The notes beneath the pieces were generated by a model that did no database searches, was not told the origin of the DNA, and saw nothing but the letters and a program-made list of their open reading frames with translations. Shown in pieces: positions 1-8,113 of a stretch of 64,000 bases of DNA; the first letter of the stretch is position 1; each line of letters opens with the position of its first letter. Made by a program: the position numbers and the translations under genes. The DNA lies in contig CAYOXX010000001.1 in NCBI GenBank assembly GCA_964408025.1, forward strand, positions 124,001 to 188,000, in the 5' to 3' direction. Source of the DNA: CAYOXX01 sp964408025. Its GTDB lineage: Bacteria; Acidobacteriota; DATKUA01.

Positions 1-283
1 GCGATAGGGCCAGCAGGCAGGCCTGTGGCGTGCCCCCCATCGCCGCGATGTCGCTCAGGTTGACCGCGAGCGCCTTGGCGCCGAGCTGGCTCGGCGAGCC
101 GAAGGCGCGCCTGAAATGGACTCCCTCGACGAGCAGATCGGTTGTCAGGAGTTGCAGTTCACCATTGCTCAGCCGTACGACGGCACAGTCGTCGCCGATC
201 CCCCGGATCACCGGATCGTCAACGGCGCCCGAATCGAAGAGGCTGATGATTCCCGCCTCGCCAAGTCTGGAGAGGTCAGGCAT
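1..283 (-). CDS. thiL: Thiamine-monophosphate kinase, N-terminal part (cut by window edge)
   Basis: Only the first 94 codons are inside the window; the gene continues past the left edge. ThiL phosphorylates thiamine monophosphate to thiamine diphosphate using ATP. The visible part carries the family's N-terminal signature: a GDDCAVV stretch (about residues 28-34), then TTDLLVEGVHF, then LGAKALAVNLSDIAAMGG with the Mg/ATP-binding acidic and asparagine residues. The ATG at 283 is the first in-frame start I find; no strong ribosome binding site precedes it. It lies 130 bp downstream of nrdR on the same strand. Identification is firm for a partial gene. Confidence 0.9.
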   Translation of the reverse strand, partial: MPDLSRLGEAGIISLFDSGAVDDPVIRGIGDDCAVVRLSNGELQLLTTDLLVEGVHFRRAFGSPSQLGAKALAVNLSDIAAMGGTPQACLLALS

Positions 284-413
284 AGGTTGTGCCGCGCTTG
301 TGGGTTGAAGTCATCTCCCCCGGAGCGCCGGAACCGCTCTCGCTCCGTCTCGGTGGAAGGAAGGTGTCGATAGCGCTATGCCGGACCGTTTCAGCCGGTT
401 GATAGCGCTGCGC

Positions 414-875
414 TCACTTCGTGTGCTTCCCGAACAGCTTGTCAACTTCGCCCTTGAGTTCGGTGATGTCGCTGAAGTCGCGGTATACGGAGGCGAAGCG
501 GACGTAGGCGACGTCGTCGAGATCGTGCAGGCGCTCGACTATCATGTTGCCGATGATGCTGCTCTCGATCTCCCTCCCGGGAGAATCGTGCAGCTTCGCC
601 TCGACCGCATCGGCGATCTCCTCCAGCTCCGACATCGGCACCGGGCGCTTTTTGCAGGCCAGTATTAGACCCTGCAACACCTTTTGGCGGTCGAACGGCT
701 CCCGCCTGCCGTCGGTCTTGATCACCATGAAGTCGATTTGGTCATGGGTTTCATAGCTGGTAAAGCGCCTCGAGCAGATCATGCACTCCCGCCGCCGCCT
801 GATAACGGCGCCCTCCCTGCTCTCTCGCGAGTCCACCACCCGGTCGTTGTTGCCACCGCAAAATGGACACTTCAT
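414..875 (-). CDS. nrdR: Transcriptional repressor NrdR
   Basis: A 153-residue cytoplasmic repressor of ribonucleotide reductase genes. The N-terminus is a zinc ribbon with CPFC (residues 3-6) and CMIC about 25 residues later; it is followed by an ATP-cone domain starting near VIKTDGRREPFDRQK, which senses ATP/dATP. The reading frame extends 11 codons further upstream, but the ATG at 875 is preceded by a GGGAGGAG ribosome binding site and matches the usual MKCPFC start. Length is normal for the family. No nrd gene is present in the window, so its targets lie elsewhere. Confidence 0.96.
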   Translation of the reverse strand: MKCPFCGGNNDRVVDSRESREGAVIRRRRECMICSRRFTSYETHDQIDFMVIKTDGRREPFDRQKVLQGLILACKKRPVPMSELEEIADAVEAKLHDSPGREIESSIIGNMIVERLHDLDDVAYVRFASVYRDFSDITELKGEVDKLFGKHTK

Positions 876-1150
876 AAACTCCTCCCCCCTCTGAACAATC
901 CCCGGCAATCAAGATTATGCGGCCGAAGAGTAGCGAAATCAACGTTCCAGGTCAACCTGCATCCGCATGCTGCTATGAACTGACTGTCCATGCGAGACAT
1001 GTGCCTAGTGATGCCCACGCCGTCCGTAAACCAGAAGCGTAGACACTCCTGTACACGACTTCGAGCGAGTCGCACACCCGGCCGGCGCGGTTACCTTGCC
1101 TGGAGGCGACCGCTGCGATAATATGTCCCCTCTTTTCGGAGAGGTGTGCT
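876..1150. other. Intergenic region between divergent nrdR and glycosyltransferase
   Basis: Divergent spacer of 275 bp without a convincing gene. It holds a degenerate copy of the dispersed palindrome family at 1039-1056 (GTAGACA, loop CTCC, TGTACAC) and the promoter candidate for the plus-strand glycosyltransferase at 1096-1124. Reading frames here on both strands show no family signature and are low-complexity shadows. Confidence 0.5.
1096..1124 (+). promoter_or_regulatory. Sigma-70-type promoter candidate for the glycosyltransferase
   Basis: TTGCCT at 1096-1101 and TAATAT at 1119-1124 are separated by exactly 17 bp and lie about 26 bp upstream of the GTG start at 1151. The match to TTGACA/TATAAT is only partial, so this is a candidate. 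Confidence 0.35.
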
Positions 1151-2107
1151 GTGGAAGGCGCTGGGGTCGATCTGACAGTTTCGATTCCGATATACAACGA
1201 GCGGGAGAACATCACTCTGCTGCTAGACGAGCTTCGCCCCGTGCTCAACGGCCTCGGCCGCAGCTACGAGATCCTCTTCGTCGACGACGGCAGCGAGGAC
1301 GGATCGTTCGAGGTCATCAGAGAATTCGCGCTCCAGGACAAGCGGATCCGCGCACTCAGGTTCCGCCGCAACGTCGGCCAGACCGCGGCGCTCGACGCCG
1401 GCTTCAAGGAGTCCAGCGGCGAGGTGATCGTCACCATGGACGGCGACGTTCAGAACGACCCGGCCGACATCCCCAAGCTCCTGCACGCCATGGACGAGGG
1501 CGACTACGACATCGTGAGCGGCTGGCGTAGAGACCGCAAGGACCGCTTCCTGACGCGCCGCCTGCCTTCCTCCATCGCCAACAGGCTGATCAGCAAGATC
1601 ACAAGCGTGCGCCTCCACGACTACGGTTGCACGCTGAAGGCCTACCGGCGCGAGGTGGCGAAGCACTTCAACCTCTACGGCGAAATGCACCGCTTCATAC
1701 CCGCGCTGGGGCGCTTCGTCGGCGCCACGATAACCGAGGTGCCGGTGAACCACCGGCCGCGCAGGCACGGCAAGTCGAAGTACGGCCTCTCGCGGGTCAT
1801 GCGAGTGATCTTGGACCTGATCACGGTCAAGTTCTTCCAGGGCTACATGACGCAGCCTATCAAGGTCATCGGCCGCCTCGGAATCCTCTTCTTCCTGATC
1901 GCCTTCGGCTCGCTTGGCTACGTAATCTTTGACAGGTTCGTCTTCGGCCAGGACATGACTAACAGCCCGTTCTTCTACCTCTCGATTCTCGGCTTCTTCA
2001 GCGGACTGCAGCTCGTCACCATCGGCCTGCTCTCCGAAATCCTGATACGCACCTATTACGAGAGCCAGAACAAGCCGACCTATATCATCAAGGAGCGAAT
2101 CAACTAG
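1151..2107 (+). CDS. Family 2 glycosyltransferase, GtrB/DPM1-like, membrane anchored
   Basis: A 318-residue inverting glycosyltransferase of the group that moves a sugar from a nucleotide donor to polyprenyl phosphate at the inner membrane. The GT-A domain has the VDDGSEDGS nucleotide-binding motif (about residues 42-50), a MDGDVQNDP segment in place of the usual DADLQDP, and GWRRDRKDR followed by the DYGCTLKAYRR stretch typical of GtrB/ArnC-like enzymes. Two hydrophobic segments near residues 240-260 and 275-300 are the C-terminal membrane anchor. The start is GTG at 1151 after a GGAGAGG box; the family core begins within ten residues. The sugar cannot be predicted. The AMMECR1 gene follows 29 bp later on the same strand. 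Confidence 0.88.
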   Translation: MEGAGVDLTVSIPIYNERENITLLLDELRPVLNGLGRSYEILFVDDGSEDGSFEVIREFALQDKRIRALRFRRNVGQTAALDAGFKESSGEVIVTMDGDVQNDPADIPKLLHAMDEGDYDIVSGWRRDRKDRFLTRRLPSSIANRLISKITSVRLHDYGCTLKAYRREVAKHFNLYGEMHRFIPALGRFVGATITEVPVNHRPRRHGKSKYGLSRVMRVILDLITVKFFQGYMTQPIKVIGRLGILFFLIAFGSLGYVIFDRFVFGQDMTNSPFFYLSILGFFSGLQLVTIGLLSEILIRTYYESQNKPTYIIKERIN

Positions 2108-2136
2108 CGACTATCGGCCAAGAGGGGGACCGAACC

Positions 2137-2709
2137 ATGTCGGACAATGCCGGGGCGGTTCTGAGCCGGGATTCCGAGAAGGAGCTGCTCCGCTTGGCGC
2201 GCGCTTCTATCGAGCACTTCCTGGAATCCGGCACCTACATCTCGTATTCCACAGAGAATGAAGAGCTTACGCGTCCCTGCGGCGCCTTCGTCTCGCTGCA
2301 CAAAGGAGGATCGCTACGCGGCTGCATAGGGTTCATTGCCGCGGAAAAGCCGCTCTGCCAAACAGTCATCGACGTCGCCGTCTCCGCTGCCCTCCGCGAT
2401 TCCCGTTTCCCGACGGTTTCCGCCGACGAGCTCAGGGAATGCGATATCGAAATCTCGGTGCTAACGCCGTTGGAAAGAGTCGAGGATATCGAGGAGATCG
2501 AAGTCGGCAGGGACGGCTTGATCATTTCAGACAGCTTCCACAGCGGTCTTCTCTTGCCCCAAGTGGCCACGAACTGCGGCTGGGATCGCGATGAATTCCT
2601 CGAGCACACCTGCGTCAAGGCCGGCCTGCCGCCCGACGCCTGGCGGGGCGAAGTCACCATCGAGCGCTTCCAGGCCCAGGTCTTCGACGAAAGCATTCTT
2701 GACGATTAG
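2137..2709 (+). CDS. AMMECR1 domain protein (AmmeMemoRadiSam system protein A-like)
   Basis: A 190-residue protein that is almost entirely one AMMECR1 domain. Recognisable pieces are CGAFVSLHKGGSLRGCIGF (about residues 48-66), AVSAALRDSRFPTVSADEL, the IEISVLTPLERV strand and LLPQVATNCGWDRDEFLEHTC near the end. Bacterial homologues often sit with Memo and radical SAM partners; neither is visible here, so this is a stand-alone copy or the partners are elsewhere. The biochemical role of the family is not settled. It has an ATG start at 2137 and is probably co-transcribed with the upstream glycosyltransferase. Confidence 0.9.
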   Translation: MSDNAGAVLSRDSEKELLRLARASIEHFLESGTYISYSTENEELTRPCGAFVSLHKGGSLRGCIGFIAAEKPLCQTVIDVAVSAALRDSRFPTVSADELRECDIEISVLTPLERVEDIEEIEVGRDGLIISDSFHSGLLLPQVATNCGWDRDEFLEHTCVKAGLPPDAWRGEVTIERFQAQVFDESILDD

Positions 2710-2764
2710 GCCGTGTCCTCTTATTCCTGTCCTTTTGGAGGGGGGAAGTTGAGAACTTTGGCAG

Positions 2765-2784
2765 GACAGACACTCTTGTCTGTC
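2765..2784. repeat. Perfect 8-bp inverted repeat of the dispersed palindrome family
   Basis: GACAGACA, a CTCT loop and TGTCTGTC form a perfect hairpin 55 bp after the AMMECR1 stop. Closely related palindromes occur at 7143-7162, 34413-34430 and 40915-40934, with a degenerate copy at 1039-1056. It could act as a terminator-like hairpin for the plus strand, but no T run follows. Confidence 0.6.
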
Positions 2785-2879
2785 GTCGGAGCAAAGCCCT
2801 GGTTAACAACTTGGTAACCACTCTTAGCACACAGACAGCACTCACAAAAAATTTTCAAAAAGTGTCGGTTTCTTGAGAA

Positions 2880-2912
2880 ATAACGGCCGGCTGATATCCA
2901 GCCGACCGTTAT
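2880..2912 (-). terminator. Rho-independent terminator-like hairpin between convergent genes
   Basis: Arms of 14 bp (2880-2893 and 2899-2912, one mismatch) with a 5-base loop lie between the convergent AMMECR1 and BON genes. On the minus strand the hairpin is followed by TTTCTC, so it most likely ends the BON transcript; it could also slow plus-strand readthrough. Confidence 0.6.
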
Positions 2913-2941
2913 TCAGGTTGAGTGAGGTCTGAGGTGGTAGA

Positions 2942-3475
2942 TCACTCCTCGACGCGAAGGTTGTTGGTCAGGTTCACAATGCCGCCGACGCCACGGGCGA
3001 TGCTCTCCGCGAGCCTGCTGTCCATCCGGGTGTCGACGACGCCTTCCAGCGTCACGTAGCCGTTGTTGACGATGATGTGGATCGGCCCCGCCTGGTTCCT
3101 CATGATCGAGTAGCGCAACAGCCGGTCGTCGGTGTAGATGCCGCGAGCAATAGCGTAGCGCAGGTTGTCATCGACGGCGGAGACCGACAGGGTCTCAATG
3201 TTGTTCTCGACGCTTGCGACGCCGTCCACCCTGTGGAGAATCGTTCTCTCGAAGGCATCGCTCTTGTACGGATCGGTCACGAAGCCGCCCAGGGTCACGA
3301 CGCCCTCGCTGACGTCTACCGAAACGATGTCGAAGATCGTGTAGAAGACGTGGCTCTGAACCACGTTGAATACGTCGGCGTAGATGATGTCGTCTCGGTT
3401 CTCCTCCTGTGCCGATAGCGTTACCGACAGCAACGCGGTTATCGCCATTGCTGCGATAAGATTTCTCGTTTTCAT
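2942..3475 (-). CDS. Secreted protein with two BON domains
   Basis: A 177-residue exported protein. An N-terminal signal peptide (about residues 1-22, hydrophobic core LIAAMAITALLSVTLSA then QEE) is followed by two BON domains. The first is around residues 45-95, with VSEGVVTLGGFVTDPYK and VENNIETLSV; the second is around 100-177, with NNGYVTLEGVVDTRMDSRLAE and VNLTNNLRV. BON domains are small alpha/beta modules of periplasmic and outer-membrane proteins such as OsmY, thought to bind membranes or lipids. A GGAAAGGAG box precedes the ATG. A 233-bp gap separates it from the upstream minus-strand membrane protein, so it is probably transcribed alone. Confidence 0.88.
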   Translation of the reverse strand: MKTRNLIAAMAITALLSVTLSAQEENRDDIIYADVFNVVQSHVFYTIFDIVSVDVSEGVVTLGGFVTDPYKSDAFERTILHRVDGVASVENNIETLSVSAVDDNLRYAIARGIYTDDRLLRYSIMRNQAGPIHIIVNNGYVTLEGVVDTRMDSRLAESIARGVGGIVNLTNNLRVEE

Positions 3476-3708
3476 CGCCTTGCTCCTTTCCTATCTAAAC
3501 CGAAAATGATGCCATTATCGCCAGTTGACCGTAACGGCCATTACCTCGCTAAAGCACTGGTTAAACATCAAGTCCCTACTGATATTACGATTTCGTGATG
3601 ATTATATTTCTCCAGTAGCGCAGGCCAGCCACGGCAGTCGGCCGTCGCATACGCGGCACAACTTAGGCTTATCGCTCCACATGACAATAATGTTCACTGG
3701 AAGTTGTT

Positions 3709-5727
3709 TCAACGCGGCGGGTCGACGGTGTAGTAGAGGCTTTCGTCCCAGCGGCTGTTCTCGTAGACGAGGAAATAGCCGTCGTCGAAGTAGTCGACGA
3801 AGCGGTAGTGCGAGAAGGGTTGCCCCAGGAGCTCGATGGCTTCCTGAATCTGCCGGTGGTTGTAGTGCCTGGTGCGGATCACCAGGAACCGCAGCGCGTA
3901 GTTGTCCTGCAGGTACTTGATACTCCTCCTGGACGGGAAAGCGGACATCTCGTTATAGAGTGTCATGTACTCGGGCGGCCAGTAGCTGAGCTGGCCGGTG
4001 ACCATCGGCCGCCAGTGGTACATCGACCAGTACATGCGGTCCGTCTCCGGGTGGTGGGGCGGCCCCCAGACCGGCAACTCGATGAAGGGGCTGGCCGCGG
4101 GCTCGGCTGCCAGCCAACGGTAGAACTCCGGCACCAGCAGCGGCACCTCCACCCAGTCGTGCCGGTTGCGGATGTTCGGGTCGCGATTGTGGTTGTAGGT
4201 GGTGTCTACCTGGTACTCGAAGCCGATCCAGACGAACATGCCGACCAGCAGCGCCACGCCCGCCACCTTCGGCAACTTCTCGAGTCGCTTAAGCGCCACG
4301 CCTGCGGCCGCGACGGCGAAGAGCACGAAGTTGGTGTTGAAGTGCATCGGCTGCCTGATCGTGCCGAAGCCCGGCAGGAAGCTGAACAGTGGCCAGTAGA
4401 CGTTCTGCGCCACGCTCACGTTACGGATGTGTAGTTGCGGCCCGAGTGCGAAGAGGCTGTTCAAAACCGCAAGCGACAGGAAGGCCCAGAGCGCAAAGCC
4501 CTCGAAACTAATCCTCCCCTTCCCCACCCCGACGGCTGCCACGAACGCCGCAAACAGCCAGGCGATCAGTGCGCACCATAGCAACCCTGTAAGAAGCGTG
4601 AATCCATCGTTCGGTTGCGACGGCGGCGATACGGCATAGGCCGCCATGAGCAGGCCGCTCAGCGCGGTCAGGGCCAGTACGAGCCAGCGCATGGCGCCGA
4701 AAGCTCTGGTGATACCTTTCCCCGCCTCTTCACCCTTCTTAGGCGCCGATGGCCGAGTCGTAAAGAACATCCCGAGGGCGAATAGAATCGCCGCCGCGGC
4801 GAGGAAGCCGGGGAAGAGCGTGAAATAGGGTGTCCTGACCCGCGCCGGCAGGAGGTCATAAGGCGGCGAGACGAGATATTTCGGCTGCTGGGCGTAATCG
4901 AGCAGGTCGGGGGAGAAGACAAGCACCTGCTGAAGGTCCGGCCCGAGGCCGAGTTCCTGTGTGATGCGATAGAACGGGTAGTAGAACGGCGCCAGAAACA
5001 GCAGGAGAACCGCGCCGGAGATCAGCAGCCAGGCAATAGAACGGCGGTCGAGCGGGAAGGCGATCCAGAGCATGATCACGAACAGAGCCAGCGGTAAGCT
5101 GAACATCACGAAGTAGGTGGCGCAGCTCATAGCCTGCATCCAGAGCGCCGCCATCGCCGCGAAGGCCCAGCGGCGCCTGCGCTCGCGGAAAAAGCGTATC
5201 ATGAACAGCAGCACATACGGCAGCCACTCGTGCGAGGCGTACTGCAGGTGGGTGATGCTGTCCAGCCTGTACGGCGTGAAGGCAAACAGCACTCCCGCGA
5301 TCACGGCGATCGCCGTGCGGCCTGTGAGGTAGCGAACCAGCAGGAACATGCCGAAAGCGGCGAGCGTGAAGGCTATCAGGAAGGAGGCGTTGAACACGAC
5401 CGTCGGCTCGGAGGTGAAGAACAGCAGCGGCAGCGCCAGCAGGCTCGGGGCGATGACGCTGTCGCTGTAAGCCAGGGCGTCCGTGTTCGGGTAGAAGATA
5501 TTGGCCCTGTAGAGGTTGATCGGGTCGTTTAGAAGCTGGTGGTGAACCCAGGTCATGGTCCAGATGAGCACCTTGGGGTCGGGGCCGGCGTGCAGGCGGC
5601 CCTTCATGTCGACCGAGCGCGGATAGAGAACAGCTACCGTGAAGGCGAAGAAGAGAACTAAAACCGCCAGCTTGACGATAAACGGCTTACTGAAAATCCC
5701 CAGGACCTTTTGCGGCAGCGCCAACAA
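3709..5727 (-). CDS. Polytopic GT-C-like membrane protein
   Basis: A 672-residue protein with roughly ten to twelve hydrophobic segments between residues 15 and 490 and a soluble C-terminal part of about 180 residues. The first loop after TM1 carries GPDPKVLIWTMTW and a conserved-looking NIFYPNTDALAYSD stretch, as in GT-C superfamily transferases that use polyprenyl-phosphate sugars on the periplasmic face. I cannot assign a donor or acceptor. The start is TTG at 5727, six bases after a GGGGAG box; no better start is visible. Three other genes in the window (16480, 38139, 41616) have a similar general plan but no obvious close identity. Confidence 0.7.
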   Translation of the reverse strand: MLALPQKVLGIFSKPFIVKLAVLVLFFAFTVAVLYPRSVDMKGRLHAGPDPKVLIWTMTWVHHQLLNDPINLYRANIFYPNTDALAYSDSVIAPSLLALPLLFFTSEPTVVFNASFLIAFTLAAFGMFLLVRYLTGRTAIAVIAGVLFAFTPYRLDSITHLQYASHEWLPYVLLFMIRFFRERRRRWAFAAMAALWMQAMSCATYFVMFSLPLALFVIMLWIAFPLDRRSIAWLLISGAVLLLFLAPFYYPFYRITQELGLGPDLQQVLVFSPDLLDYAQQPKYLVSPPYDLLPARVRTPYFTLFPGFLAAAAILFALGMFFTTRPSAPKKGEEAGKGITRAFGAMRWLVLALTALSGLLMAAYAVSPPSQPNDGFTLLTGLLWCALIAWLFAAFVAAVGVGKGRISFEGFALWAFLSLAVLNSLFALGPQLHIRNVSVAQNVYWPLFSFLPGFGTIRQPMHFNTNFVLFAVAAAGVALKRLEKLPKVAGVALLVGMFVWIGFEYQVDTTYNHNRDPNIRNRHDWVEVPLLVPEFYRWLAAEPAASPFIELPVWGPPHHPETDRMYWSMYHWRPMVTGQLSYWPPEYMTLYNEMSAFPSRRSIKYLQDNYALRFLVIRTRHYNHRQIQEAIELLGQPFSHYRFVDYFDDGYFLVYENSRWDESLYYTVDPPR

Positions 5728-5834
5728 TATCTCTCCCCAAAAGGTAATCGGGCTTGCGATAGTATATTTCTTGAACGGCAGATCTTAGCACGGCGGGAAT
5801 CGGGGGGACAATAGCGCCTGGAGTGTCAATACGG

Positions 5835-5863
5835 TTGCGATGACAACCGCCAGCCCTTATTAT
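5835..5863 (+). promoter_or_regulatory. Sigma-70-type promoter candidate for the thiolase gene
   Basis: TTGCGA at 5835-5840 and TATTAT at 5858-5863 with a 17-bp spacer, 80 bp upstream of the thiolase ATG. The -10 matches TATAAT at five of six positions. Confidence 0.45.
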
Positions 5864-5943
5864 AGGTGGCGTAACCGGTGCTACTACCAGCATCCAGGTT
5901 TCTTAATCCGCCAATGTTGTTTATCCAAGCCGCGAGGTGAGCA

Positions 5944-7122
5944 ATGGGAAATCCTGTAATCATCAGCGCCGTGCGAACCGCCGTCGGTCGCTTCCTAGGT
6001 ACGCTCTCGCCGTTGAGCGCCACCAAGCTGGGCTCCGTCGCCGTCAGGGAAGCTGTGGCGCGGGCGGGCGTCGATCCCGAGAGCGTAGACGAGGTGATCA
6101 TGGGCAACGTCGTCTCCGCCGGTCTCGGCCAGGCGCCGGCACGCCAGGCCGCCATCAACGCCGGCCTCCCCGACAAGATCCCCTCCATGGCGATCAACAA
6201 GGTTTGCGGCTCCGGCCTCAAGGCAGCGGTGCTGGCTGCGCAGGCGATCAAGCTCGGCGACGCCGAGGTGGTGGTGGCCGGCGGCATGGAGAGCATGACC
6301 AACTGCCCCTACACGCTGCCCGCCGCCCGCCAGGGCATGCGCATGGGCAACAGCGAGGCGGTCGACCTGATGATCCTCGACGGCCTCTGGGACTCCTTCA
6401 ACGACTTCCACATGGGCGAAACCGGCGAGATCGTGGCCGAGAAGTACAAGATCTCCCGCGAGAGTCAGGACGAGTACGCCTTCAACAGCCACCGCAAGGC
6501 TGTGGCCGCCATCGAAGGCGGCAAGTTCAAGGGCGAGATCGTCCCCGTTGAGATTCCGCAGCGCAAGGGCGAACCGATCTCCTTCGACACCGACGAAGGC
6601 CCGCGCGCCGACACGACTATCGAAAGGCTGGCACGCCTGCGTCCCGCTTTTAAGAAGGACGGCACTGTGACGGCCGGCAACGCCTCGAGCATCAACGACG
6701 GCGCCTCGGCCGTCGTAGTCACTTCCGAAGAGAACTCCGGAAGACTCGGCGCCGAGCCGATGGCGCGCATCGCCGGCTATGCAGTCAGCGGCGTAGCGCC
6801 GGAGATGGTGATGATGGCCCCGGTGCCCGCGGTTAACACGCTGCTCGAGCGTGTAGGCTGGACTGTCGACGACGTGGACCTGCTGGAGCTCAACGAGGCG
6901 TTCAGCGTCCAGGCCATCGCCTGCTGCCAGGAACTCGGTTTTGATTTCGAGAATGTAAACGTCAACGGCGGCGCGGTCGCCATCGGCCACCCGATCGGCG
7001 CCAGCGGCGCCCGCATCCTCACCACACTGCTCTACGCCATGGCTGACCGCGGTGCGACGAAGGGCGTAGCCGCACTCTGCCTCGGGGGTGGAAACGCCGT
7101 CGCTATGGCCGTCGAACGCTGA
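5944..7122 (+). CDS. atoB: Acetyl-CoA C-acetyltransferase (thiolase)
   Basis: A 392-residue thiolase that condenses two acetyl-CoA or cleaves acetoacetyl-CoA. All catalytic elements are present: the nucleophilic Cys88 in NKVCGSGLKA, the GGMESMTNCPY loop, the NASSINDGA stretch, His in HPIGASGAR (about residue 350) and the second Cys379 in CLGGGNA. Length is typical. ATG at 5944 follows GAGGTGAGCA. It is followed by a 3-hydroxyacyl-CoA dehydrogenase gene, the usual pairing for acetoacetyl-CoA/3-hydroxybutyryl-CoA interconversion or the last beta-oxidation steps. A hairpin with a T run lies between the two genes and may attenuate readthrough. Confidence 0.95.
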   Translation: MGNPVIISAVRTAVGRFLGTLSPLSATKLGSVAVREAVARAGVDPESVDEVIMGNVVSAGLGQAPARQAAINAGLPDKIPSMAINKVCGSGLKAAVLAAQAIKLGDAEVVVAGGMESMTNCPYTLPAARQGMRMGNSEAVDLMILDGLWDSFNDFHMGETGEIVAEKYKISRESQDEYAFNSHRKAVAAIEGGKFKGEIVPVEIPQRKGEPISFDTDEGPRADTTIERLARLRPAFKKDGTVTAGNASSINDGASAVVVTSEENSGRLGAEPMARIAGYAVSGVAPEMVMMAPVPAVNTLLERVGWTVDDVDLLELNEAFSVQAIACCQELGFDFENVNVNGGAVAIGHPIGASGARILTTLLYAMADRGATKGVAALCLGGGNAVAMAVER

Positions 7123-7142
7123 ACACTATTTTAAACGCTAGG

Positions 7143-7170
7143 ACGGACACTCCTGTCTGTCATATTTTTA
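7143..7170 (+). terminator. Hairpin with T run after the thiolase gene
   Basis: GACGGACA, loop CTCC and TGTCTGTC (7143-7162, one G-U pair) are followed by ATATTTTT. The hairpin is a copy of the palindrome family also seen at 2765-2784. Position and T run fit a terminator or attenuator between thiolase and the dehydrogenase gene. Confidence 0.55.
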
Positions 7171-7209
7171 ATAGCGAGGGACTTGAAGAGGGAAATCGGG
7201 GGTAATGAA

Positions 7210-8058
7210 ATGAAAATCGAAACGATCGGCGTGGTAGGCGCGGGCACGATGGGCAACGGCATAGCACACGTCGCCGCCTTCTCGGGCTACAACGTCCTCC
7301 TCAACGATGTCGGCGACGCGGAGCTGGAGAAGGCGCTGGCGATCATCGGAAAGAACCTGCAGCGCGGCGTGGACAAGGATAAGTTCGGCGCCGCCGACAA
7401 GGACGCTACTCTGGCGCGGATCGCCACCTCGACCGACGTCGGAGTCATGAAAGACGCCGACCTGGTGGTCGAGGCGGTAGTTGAGCGCTACGAGCTGAAG
7501 CAGGAGATCTTCAAGCGCCTCGACGAGATCTGCCGCCCCGAGGCCATCCTGGCCAGCAACACATCGACCATATCGATCACCAAGATCGCCGGCAACGTCG
7601 CCGACGCCGGCCGCGTCATCGGCATGCACTTCATGAACCCGGTGCCGGTGATGAAGCTGGTGGAGATCATCCGCGGCATGGCTACCAGCGACGAGACGTT
7701 CGAGGCGACGAAGGGCCTGGCGGAGAAGCTGGGCAAGGTCCCGGTCGAGGCCGGCGACTACCCGGGCTTCATCTCCAACCGTATCCTGATGCCGATGATC
7801 AACGAGGCGGTATACTGCCTGATGGAGGGAGTCGGCTCCGCCGAGGCGATAGATACGGTCATGAAGCTGGGCATGGCCCACCCGATGGGCCCCCTGGCGC
7901 TGGCCGACCTCATCGGCCTCGACACCTGCCTCTTCATCATGGAAGTGCTTTACGAGGGGCTCGGCGACTCGAAGTACCGCCCCTGCCCACTGCTGCGCAA
8001 GTACGTCGACGCGGGCTTCCTGGGGCGCAAAACCAAGCGGGGATTCTATAGTTACTAG
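7210..8058 (+). CDS. hbd: 3-hydroxybutyryl-CoA dehydrogenase
   Basis: A 282-residue NAD(P)-dependent 3-hydroxyacyl-CoA dehydrogenase. The Rossmann motif is GVVGAGTMGNGIA at the N-terminus, followed by SNTSTISITKIA and the catalytic region GMHFMNPVPVMKLVEII with its His. The C-terminal helical domain starts at GFISNRILMPMINEA and ends with GFLGRKTKRGFYSY, the standard family ending. The frame runs nine codons further upstream, but the ATG at 7210 is preceded by a GGGGG box and begins the canonical MKIETIGVVGAG. It acts with the preceding thiolase in short-chain acyl-CoA metabolism. Confidence 0.95.
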   Translation: MKIETIGVVGAGTMGNGIAHVAAFSGYNVLLNDVGDAELEKALAIIGKNLQRGVDKDKFGAADKDATLARIATSTDVGVMKDADLVVEAVVERYELKQEIFKRLDEICRPEAILASNTSTISITKIAGNVADAGRVIGMHFMNPVPVMKLVEIIRGMATSDETFEATKGLAEKLGKVPVEAGDYPGFISNRILMPMINEAVYCLMEGVGSAEAIDTVMKLGMAHPMGPLALADLIGLDTCLFIMEVLYEGLGDSKYRPCPLLRKYVDAGFLGRKTKRGFYSY

Positions 8059-8113
8059 GCCATACCGCACGCCACACCGGATGCCTCCGCACGAGAGGTG
8101 GGGGCGGGGAGCT

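Noticed and set aside
5995..6990. Minus-strand open frame of 331 codons
   Set aside because: Shadow of the thiolase gene with no recognisable domain.
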